Source of the DNA: Vitellaria paradoxa
Lineage: Eukaryota > Streptophyta > Magnoliopsida > Ericales > Sapotaceae
Direction: 5' to 3'
Assembly: GCA_019916065.1 (NCBI GenBank)
Contig: CM034238.1
Coordinates: forward strand, 27,701,246 to 27,765,245
DNA length: 64,000 nt
Part shown: positions 56,757-64,000 of the stretch, one piece after another
How positions within the stretch are numbered: position 1 is the first letter of the stretch
Layout: each line of letters begins with the position of its first letter
Position numbers and translations under genes: made by a program
Notes under the pieces: model-generated
Told to the model about the DNA's origin: nothing
The model's database searches: none
The model's input: only the letters and a program-made list of their open reading frames with translations

Positions 56757-57915
56757 ATGGCTTCAAATGAATTTAAAAATTCTAGTTCTAGATCTTTTTC
56801 TATTGAACTAGTCATCCCAGTTGACAATCTTCCAAAATCCATCTCATGTGAAAAGTTGAATGGTACGAATTATTTGACATGGTCACATGCTGTTCAGGTT
56901 TTCTTGATTGGACGCCAATTGGAAAATCATATTACAGATCCTCCTCCTGATTCCAGGTCTCCTTCATATGCACAATGGAAGGCTTCAGATGTTGTTATTA
57001 TGAGTTGCATCTGGCATAGTCTAGAGCCTTCGGTGTTTTACATAATTGCTTTGTGTAATTCTTCTAAAGTCATATGGGATTCCCTGGCAGATTCATTTTC
57101 CCAAAAGAGTAATGTTTCAGAGGTATTTGAGACATATGAGAAACTTTTTACTTTTCGCCAAGGAACTCAACCATTGTCTGAATATTACAATAATCTCAAA
57201 GTTTTAGGAGATTGTCTTCTACAATTTCGTCCCTTTCCAGAAACGAAAGCTGAGATGATTCGACAATGGGATGAACTTATGACAGTTCTGCTTCTTGTTG
57301 GCCTCAATGATAATCTTTGCAGTTACAGATATTATCTTTTAACAGGAGAGACTATTCCTTCTATGGCTAATGCTTATTCCCGCATTCAGCGTTCCTCTTT
57401 AGTCCATCATTCTCAACCAGTCTCCTCTGGTGGGTCTGATTCTACTTCTTTTGTTAGTGGTTCTAGTGGTCGAGGTTCTCGTGGTTCTCGAGGTGGTTCC
57501 TGTGGAGGTGGCCATGGTTTCGGATGGGGTAACAAGAAATGTGATCATTGTGGAGGCACTAATCACACTGAACCATATTGTTGGAAGAAGTATGGTCATC
57601 CTGAGCAAACTAATCATGTCACTACTACACCCACTAGTACTGATCCCTCTGCACAAAGCAATTCTAGTTTGAGTGATCCAGCTCCATTTAATACTGCTTC
57701 CCAAAATCCCTTCACTCCTACTGAGTTGGAGGCGATTGTGCAAGCTCTTTGCATCTCTCGCTCTTCTATTGCTACTTTAGCACAGTCAGGTAGTATTGCT
57801 TGCTTTACTACTCAATCTTCCTATCAATGGGTTATTGACTCTGGTGCCAGTGCACATATCTCTAGTAACTCTCCGCTATTTCCTAACAATTACTATAGAC
57901 AGAATCAGTTGAATC
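56757..57915 (+). CDS. Copia E gag and protease start, open but truncated
   Basis: Starts MASNEFKNSSSRSFS at 56757 after an in-frame TTG that is not a start. Gag motifs: LNGTNYLTWSHAVQVFL (about 29-46), WKASDVVIMSCIWHSLEP, VWDSL-type VIWDSLADSFSQ and LLVGLNDNL. A Gly/Arg/Ser-rich stretch leads to a zinc knuckle CDHCGGTNHTEPYCWKKYGHP (about 261-281). The protease active site WVIDSGASAHISS follows near residue 360. There is no internal stop over about 385 codons, unlike every other retroelement here, so this copy is relatively young. The frame stays open to 58232, but that part reads antisense through intron and exon 2 of the host pseudogene and is not element protein. Confidence 0.8.
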
Positions 57916-58723
57916 AGTTTTCTTGTTTTTACAGTACAACACTCATTGCCTTCTTCTTCTTAAAAGGTGTTGTCAAAAGAGGTTCCTTGGTGCAAGCAAT
58001 ATCAAGCTACTCACGCAGTCCTTTTACAGGAAGTAGTGTAGAGGAGGTAGTCATTTCATTCCAATGCATAGGTCTAGTAACCAACAAGAACAGAGGTTAC
58101 TATATTGTACACCCACTCATAAATGTAATTAACAAGGTTCCTAGAGACAAGAAATGGAAGAAAATGCAGGAATATGTTTGTGGTACTGAACTTATTAATT
58201 ACCTTGGAAAGCAGGACCCTTCTCATAGGTAAAGGAAGTTGGTGGTGTACTCATCAAACAAGGATAGAGAAGCAACTATGTAAAGTAATCCTTTCACAGT
58301 AGTACTTTCCCGAAGCATTCATATGATAAACTCATAGGTTGTAACTCGTATTCTAGTTGTGAAAAAAACCTAAATTGAGGTGACAATAGTGTCTTAAATG
58401 CCTCTTGATGCAAAAGTATAAGAAACAAAAAAGAACAGTATAACCATCAAAGTCAAAATCATACCTGATATGCAACAACAGCAGAGTAGCATCCATAGAA
58501 ATAGCTTGAAACAATTCTCGGAAAAGTAGCGAAGACAATCACAACTGACCAAAGCAAAATCAGGAGGCCGGCAAAGGGGACAGGAAGTTTCCAAGAAGGA
58601 CCCTCCCTTCCAATAAGATCCTACCATCCGATGCCATCCCTTCAACAGCAAGATGGGAGCCTTGTAAAGCACTATTAAAGTACTAAAAAGAACATCAACC
58701 AAAACTCCTAGAATTGCATACAC

Positions 58724-59238
58724 GATGCATCATGGTAATTGAGCAACCCTGTACATGATGATTGAGGAAACATTAATAGTTATAATAGGATGTCAATTAC
58801 AGTTTTAAGGCATTTGCAATGGTAAATCCCACAGGACAGTAAGAGTTAACTACTAAATATATAATGTGTGAAACTCAATACAAATTTGAGTATAGCGTAT
58901 TATATATACATCATTATCGACATGTTGCCTTCACAAACCTTGGATGTGTATATGAGAAGCATGTGAAATACAACTATCAATTATTGGGATTATACTCATT
59001 TATTTTTCTAATTTACTAGTCGAAAAGGTGACTATATTGCACATTTCGAAAAAATAAAGGAGTCTTTATTGCTCATTGAATGGCTTTACTCACACTGGTG
59101 AATCTTAAGATCATTGCATACACTGCCAATGCAATGAACATTAGATTGATTCTTCTAATTATGACATCTATCTTGTGCCATTGGACTATCTCCGGCGCAA
59201 AAGAAGACATCCTCCCCAATAATTATTCGACTCAGTTA
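58724..59238. other. Upstream of the pseudogene exon, no further exon recognised
   Basis: The amino terminus of the minus-strand pseudogene should lie here or further right, but I recognise no coding match. Confidence 0.35.
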
Positions 59239-59604
59239 GGGTACATTTCGTTGGCAATAAAATGAGGGAGTGTGAAATGAGCTCAAGGGTAGAAGTGGTG
59301 TATATTTGATTGAGTAAAATAAAGGGTAAAATGGAACGAGAATATTGGTAAATACTGATATTGTCCTAATACAAAAAAGTAAGCATTCTTGTAAGCAATA
59401 AAAATAAGGGTAATTTTGTAAATGTTCAACCGAGACTCATTTGACTTATTCACATGGTTTTTGAGGAGAATGGATTTTTCTTCGCTGGGAATAATATTGG
59501 GTGGAATCAACTTATCACTCCACCCTCCAAAAGTGCAACTAAACAAGAGAATGGAATGCTCATGCTCATTCATTCTACCATCATTTTACCCAACTAAATG
59601 TAAC
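59239..59604. mobile_element. About 366-bp MITE with long imperfect inverted ends
   Basis: The left end GGTACATTTCGTTGGC, then AATAAAATGAGGGA..GAAATGAGC, pairs with the right end (reverse complement GTTACATTTAGTTGGG, then TAAAATGATGG..GAATGAGC) over about 40 bases. Left flank TTA (59236-59238) and right flank CTA/TAG: a TWA-type duplication is possible but not clean. No coding capacity. Confidence 0.55.
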
Positions 59605-59907
59605 TAGAGTTCAACAAGCTATTATTAGCTATCAGATTTCAGAGGAACTGATTAAAGAAGGTCAACATTGCAACCCGTCAAACTTGTGATTCATTTTTAA
59701 AGAAAACTACACTTCAGTTGAGAATTGTAGAATCTACAAAATTCAAGCCTGACATATTAATTACAATTGAAGTATGGAACTAGCAAAGTTTCCTTTTTGT
59801 AAGTGGCAACAGACATGAGCATAAATTCCTTATGGCAGAAAATTAATATGAAAAATTTGCAGAAAGGTTTAAATTTTAAGCATAGACTCACTTCAGTTCT
59901 ATGGGCT

Positions 59908-59939
<32 letters not shown>

Positions 59940-60190
59940 CTCAAACAACCCATCCATGAGTGAGAAGTAAGAATGGAATGAAAGGTCAGCAAAATCATGA
60001 ACAGCGGTGCACAGGCTCCTTGAACATTGCTCCAGGTACCATCCTACAGATGGTTTCAGAATCATCAAATTCTTTCAATATCTAGCAACTCAAGTTGCCA
60101 CAAGCGATTTCTCACAAAGGATTTAATGTGTCTAATACCGTGATGCATTTGATTAACTTTATTGGAACTGAAACAATTGTCCTACTAATA
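59605..60190. other. No gene recognised; long T run
   Basis: AT-rich sequence with an uninterrupted T run of about 27 bases near 59910. A minus-strand open stretch spanning the T run (a run of Lys codons) is not a plausible gene. Confidence 0.4.
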
Positions 60191-61152
60191 GCTTGAAATG
60201 TCTCCACCACTAGCTGCCTGAAAGTCCCAAATCTCACACAATAGTATCTCAATCAAAACATTCACAGCTGAATATAACAAGATAAACCAAAGAGACAACA
60301 GGATTTGTTGACTAGGGTAAAACCCCTTAGAAAACTAAGGAGAAAACAACCCCGGATCCTTAAGCGGATCAGACTAAACCATCTTCACTATAAAATCAGA
60401 GGTTCCAAGGTATATAGAAATGGATTACAAGTTTCCCCAACCAACTACCCATTGATCTACTTGCCTAAAACCTATTCTAACCTTGATTGCTAGACATCCC
60501 GCAATGCACCTCAGCCCGTGAAGAAGAAGACCTTCAAAAACTTGAAGAAGCTCACCTGATCATATGCATATCCAAAGATCTGAGCTGATTGATGATGAAT
60601 CTTTACCAAAGATGGTTGGTGATGTCAAGAATGAGCCAAGTTAAGCATCTCATCATTTCCTTTTGGTTTCTTTCTCAAATAAGCTTAGTGAGTGTGACGT
60701 TCTGTCCAAAAGGTTAGGGTTAAGAAGAGAAAAGTTCTTTTTATATCAAAAGAGAGGATTAAAAAAGTCATTTGGACAGATCTTAAAAAATCTGGACGTC
60801 GTCAGTTCGTAGGCACAGACTACACATGAACTGCTCACAAGACCCTCTTGCATACTAGACAGAATTTTTTAGATGTCACAGGCATCTCGGGGGGCATGAA
60901 CTCCTCACGAACTGCTTATGAGACTTCTCAAGTTTTGGACAGTGACAATTTAGGTCCAAAAGGGATGATCAAAAGCTTATTGAACCAGTAACCACTTCTC
61001 TTCCCACTTCAATGCTCTTCTTAACCATCAATCAGGATGCTTAAACACTCTTTGGTACATGTCTAAGCAGTGAACAACCTAACTTGTGACATTCTACCCA
61101 ATTGAAGGAGAACAAATACAAGCAAAGTGTTGTCTCGAATATTGCCAACACA
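60190..61152 (-). repeat. Probable solo Copia-type LTR, minus strand, approximate limits
   Basis: The right end, read on the minus strand, starts TGTTGGCAATATTCG at 61152. A minus-strand TATA-like GATATAAAAAG lies near 60745. The interior resembles, in general layout, the LTRs of Copia A-C (gaggaaacc-like block at 60335, GAACTCCTCACGAAC-type words). The left end is not defined and no duplication was found. Confidence 0.35.
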
Positions 61153-61472
61153 AAATATAATCTAAAGGACATTTACACTACCCAATACCCATAGTCACGT
61201 GATATGAATTATCAATTGAACTAAAAGAATTTAGTTGGCAAAAGAAGAGATTAAATTCAATTGGCAAAACTCCGGAATGCTCTTACAGTCACAGTTCTGC
61301 TGCTCTATATCAAAAGAAGACAATGCTCTACCCATCCAATGGGATCTAAACAAACGATTGAGATCCAATCAGTTATAATAACATGTTACATCTAATATAA
61401 AACAAACACAAAACAACACTGTCCTAATTCTTCTTTTCTAAACGACATCATTGCTTATTACATTAAGAATTC

Positions 61473-62383
61473 TCTTAATGTACATTAATTGGATTCATGT
61501 ACATATGTAGGTGTTCAATAATGAGAAACTATATAGAATATGGGTAATCTGAACAAACTACTATGGGTAATTTGAAAAGACAACCATGTACACATATATT
61601 TATGTGTTCATAAATTGTTCAGTGTAGAATGAAAAATTTCTCAATAAAATTCAAGTCTTTTATCATGGTTTATTGTATTGAGATAATGGTCATACTCTTA
61701 TTCAAGGACATGCAGATGCAAATTGGGCCGGATCTCCATTAGATAGACAATTAATCACTGGATACTATACCTTTGTGGGAGGAAATCTGGTATCCTGAAA
61801 AAGTAAAAAGCAAACTGTGGTGGTAAGATTAAGTACAGAGTCAAAATATAAAGTCATGGAAAATACGTCCTGTGAATTGATTTGGGTACATCATGTACTA
61901 AAGGAGCTGCGAGTTTCTGTACTATAGCCTGTGAAGTTATATTGTCATTATCAAGTTCCTATCCATATAATCTCTAATCCAGTATTTTATGAGCGAACCA
62001 AGCATATTAAAGTTGACTGTCACTTTGTTAAAGAAAAGATGTTGCAAAATGTCATCAAAACTAGTCATGTAAAGTCTAAAGATTAATTGGTTGACTTATT
62101 CATTAAAGCCTTAAGAGGTGCTACAGTAACAATAAGATTTATTTGTAACAAGGTTGGAACATATGATACATATGCTCTAGCTTGAGAGGAATGTTAATGT
62201 AAATTAATTAGATACATGTACATATGTAGGTGTTCAATAATTAGGGACAATCTAGAATATGGATAATCTGAAAAGACTATTATGAGTAATCTAAAAAGAC
62301 ACCCATGTACATGTATATATATGTATTCACAATTGTTTAGTGTAGAATGAAAAATTTCTCAATGAAATTCAAGTCTTCTATCA
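61473..62383 (+). mobile_element. Shrunken Copia element F (LTR - RNase H - LTR)
   Basis: Two LTRs of 193 and 192 bp (61473-61665, 62192-62383) share AGATACATGTACATATGTAGGTGTTCAATAA-type sequence and end in TTCAAGTCTTYTATCA. Only the RNase H region lies between them; gag, protease, integrase and RT are gone. A purine-rich CTTGAGAGGAA precedes the right LTR. Flanking 5-mers AATTC (61468-61472) and ACTTC (62384-62388) match at 4 of 5. The position is within the LTR of the chromovirus. Confidence 0.75.
61711..62165 (+). pseudogene. Copia F RNase H remnant
   Basis: Reads GHADANWAGSPLDRQLITGYYTFVGGNLV, then after a stop KSKKQTVVVRLSTESKYKVMENTSCELIWVHHVLKEL, then YERTKHIKVDCHFVKEKMLQN. These are the D-(S)E-D containing RNase H motifs of plant Copia elements. 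The usual SSAEAEY is STESKY here, and stops are present. Confidence 0.8.
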
Positions 62384-62501
62384 ACTTCATCACAATTGCT
62401 TCAGTCACATGCTTCAGCTCCTGCTTGCATTAGAAGGTAGTCTCAGTTATCATCTCAGCTTCGAACCTTCGATCTCTCAGCTTCATATTAATACCCTCCC
62501 C

Positions 62502-64000
62502 TTAAATTCCTTTGTCCTCAAGGGAAAACCAAGGGAATCGACTTTTGATTTCATCTGCAAACTCCCAAGTAGCCTCTATAGGAGAACGATCTTTCCAGTG
62601 GATCAGCAATTCAGGAGCAGTAGCATTTTTATTTTTAATCATCCTTTTGTCCAGTATGGCTTGAGGCTAGAAGGTAACTAAGTGATTGACAAAGGTTGGT
62701 AGGGGAACAAATTAAGGGTTAAGTAGAATAGGCCAAATTCAACTGGGAAATATGAAAAATGGGGTGTATCTGAGCATTAGAAGGTAGATGAAAGATGTAG
62801 GAAATTGTCCTAATTTTCCTAATAATCTAAAAGGGGCCAAAGAATTTGAGGCTTAGCTTGTGGTTGTCCCTAGATTCTACTGAATTTTGTTTATAGGGTT
62901 GTTTAAGGTACACCTAGTCACCAACATCAAAAGTCCTTTCAACCTTGTGCTTGTTAGCTTAGACTTTCATTCTGTTTTGGGTTTTATTAAGCTATTGCTT
63001 AACCAATCTTATCATATCTTCCCTTTCCTATAGATACATATCTACTGCATTAAAGTCTCTTGGGAAGTATGGAATGTGGATAGGTGGAGGATAGCCATAT
63101 AGGATTTGAAATGGGGTAAGGCCAGTAGCTTTGTGGTAGTTGGTATTGTACCAAAACTTAGCCAAGGATAGCCATTGAGACCAAGCAACAGGCTTTGCAC
63201 TGCACATACATCTTAAGTAGCCTTCCTAACACCTATTTACTACTTCTATTTATCCATCTGACTAAGGGTTGTAGGATGTTGACATGTGAAACCTAATGCC
63301 TTGTAGTTTGAAAAGATCATGCCAAAATTGATTGAGGAATACTAAATCCCTGTCACTGACAATAGTTTTTGGATTGCCATGTAACTTGAAGATCTAGTCT
63401 GTGTATAATTGAGCCATTTGTTTAGCTGAATAGGGATGCTTTAGAGCCATAAAATGGCAGTATATGCAAAATCTGTCCACTACCACTAGTATAGCCTACT
63501 TCCCTTGGGAAAGAGGCAATCGTTTAATAAAGTCCATACTCAAATCAACAAATACCCCTTGTGGAATTGGTAGAGGCTGCAGTGGTCCTGGAGATGCAAT
63601 TGCTTCAACCTTGTGCCTTTGGAAGATGCTGCACCCTTTTACATAATGCCTTAAGTCTCTCCAGATGCCTTTCCAGTAGAGGATGGAGGTTAATCTTCTT
63701 ACTATGGCTTGAATGCCTGAATGTCCTCCAATGGAACTATCATGGTATAATTATAGAATCTTGTTTTTAAGCTCCTTGTCACTTCCCACCTCTAGTTTCC
63801 CTTTCCTTCGAAGTTGTGCCTCTAGCCATGAGTACTTAGGATGAGAGGAAGGGTTGGACTCTAGTTTAGCTATTAATTTGCTTAATGCTTGATCAACCTA
63901 CCATGATTCCCTAATGAGGTCAAAAATCCCCTAGATATAGTTATATAGCCATCACTATTAGTGTTTCAGCATCTATTCTAGACAAGGCATTAGCTACCAC
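62502..64000 (-). pseudogene. Chromovirus pol remnant: RNase H end, integrase, chromodomain
   Basis: Minus-strand blocks in order: VVANALSR at the right edge (end of RNase H); an HSGGHSGIQA-like zinc-binding region with YWKGIWRDLRHYVKGCSIF; integrase core VDLSMDFIKRLP (first Asp, near 63530), NPKTIVSDRDLVFLNQFW (second Asp, near 63360), and IEVVNR (Glu, near 63260); WYNTNYHKATGLTPFQILYGYPPP; FDVGD and KFFGPF; then a chromodomain ELLIHWKDRSPIEATWEF with EIKSRFPWFSLEDKGI, stop at 62502-62504. Chromodomains tether integration to marked chromatin. Multiple stops (TAG/TAA for Gln or Trp) show decay. Confidence 0.8.

Larger units (their letters stand above)
56042..57915 (+). mobile_element. Copia element E, 5' part (LTR, PBS, gag, protease start)
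   Basis: A 206-bp LTR (56042-56247, TGTTAGAATTTT..ATTATTCA), a primer-binding site TGGTATCAGAGTA (56251-56263), a leader and an open gag-protease frame from 56757. Element sequence ends near 57915, within the protease. RT, integrase and the 3' LTR are absent. It lies in an intron of the minus-strand pseudogene. The right junction has no duplication that I can see, so a deletion or an assembly join is likely. Confidence 0.8.
53452..58723 (-). pseudogene. Multi-exon plant membrane-protein gene, disrupted by a MITE and a Copia element
   Basis: Minus-strand exons in order. (1) 58723-58465: YAILGVLVDV..APILLLKGW, DLIGREGP, FLETSCP, PFAGLLILLW..FYGCYSAVVAYQ, then donor CAG|GTATGA; three frameshifts. 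(2) about 58300-58203: GLLYIVASLSLFDEYTTNFLYL, a TGA where Arg is expected, EGSCFP, then donor AAG|GTAATT. (3) 55481 (after TTAATCAG) to 55433: IWDNFIKACEHIENKLL, then the MITE, then 54493 to about 54340: GDKVIDVSDLEVWKNSK, frameshift, NIGIPAYAFMECFL..EESPGLL. (4) 53759-53452: DNVESARCKG, EPMSIMKEQLK..ETEEPYLYKF, ETRRAQLEGISRRQNN. Order and spacing fit, from memory, an uncharacterised plant family (UCP012943-like); the family name is uncertain. Copia E sits between exons 2 and 3. First exon(s) not found. Confidence 0.7.
61153..64000 (-). mobile_element. Ty3/Gypsy chromovirus, 3' part, continues past right edge
   Basis: On the minus strand: RNase H end, integrase and chromodomain from 64000 to 62502, then a polypurine tract (AAGGGGAGGG, about 62503-62494) and a 3' LTR starting about 62492 (TATTAATATG, TG mutated to TA). 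The LTR is interrupted by a small Copia element (61473-62383). Its outer end, about 61153, is uncertain. Confidence 0.75.

Noticed and set aside
59757..60068. 103-residue minus-strand frame with a Lys run
   Set aside because: The Lys run translates a T homopolymer; no family similarity.

Overview
This window is nuclear DNA of a flowering plant, most likely a woody eudicot. The evidence is a very AT-rich intergenic landscape, Ty1/Copia and Ty3/Gypsy retrotransposons with plant-type primer-binding sites, an L1-type LINE, a tRNA-derived SINE, small PIF/Harbinger-like elements, and remnants of nuclear plant genes (a chloroplast-targeted PetM, a PPR protein, a DUF716 membrane protein). It is a draft assembly: a 100-N gap lies at 28028-28127. 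The only protein gene I judge intact is the DUF716/TMEM45-like gene at about 52.1-53.0 kb. Almost everything else is mobile or broken.

Layout. 0-3.3 kb: 5' part of a minus-strand Copia element (A; gag, protease, one LTR) running off the left edge. 4.8-5.9 kb: PIF/Harbinger-like element with TAA duplications. 6-11.4 kb: a Gypsy LTR, then a second relative of Copia A (B) split by a 3.1-kb solo Gypsy LTR. 12.3-13.1 kb: LINE fragment hit by a solo Copia LTR (duplication TTGAT). 14.9-15.4 kb: petM-like gene with a 5'UTR intron and three frameshifts. 15.7-21.4 kb: degenerate Copia element (D) whose gag start is interrupted by a 785-bp TRIM. 22.7-26.2 kb: AT-rich inverted-repeat elements, including a 2.7-kb foldback-like structure. 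26.9-27.4 kb: tandem duplication with AT microsatellites. 27.4-35.1 kb: a likely gag start of one Gypsy element, the gap, then a Tat-lineage Gypsy element with integrase (interrupted by a 1.27-kb solo LTR), a hairpin array, an antisense extra ORF and its 3' LTR. 35.3-36.6 kb: two tiny MITEs. 37.7-42.4 kb: minus-strand LINE carrying a SINE. 43.1-48.2 kb: a structurally complete but gag-only Copia element (C) with 855-bp LTRs and the 5-bp duplication GGTAA. 48.7-49.0 kb: PPR fragment. 52.1-53.0 kb: DUF716 gene. 53.5-58.7 kb: minus-strand multi-exon gene of an uncharacterised plant membrane-protein family, killed by a MITE inside an exon, a Copia insertion in an intron, frameshifts and a nonsense codon. 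59.2-64 kb: a MITE, a probable solo LTR, and a minus-strand chromodomain Gypsy element whose LTR contains a shrunken Copia element.

How it fits together. No pathway or operon is present. The region records repeated, nested retrotransposition into a few host genes. The most useful observations are structural: a gag-only Copia with relatives that could be its autonomous partners, a TRIM whose LTRs are more diverged than those of the element it sits in, a G-box array in a retrotransposon promoter, an antisense spliced ORF in a Tat element, and a host gene whose reading frame is recovered across a MITE footprint. I found no sign of a wholly new biological system, and no CRISPR, rRNA or functional tRNA genes.
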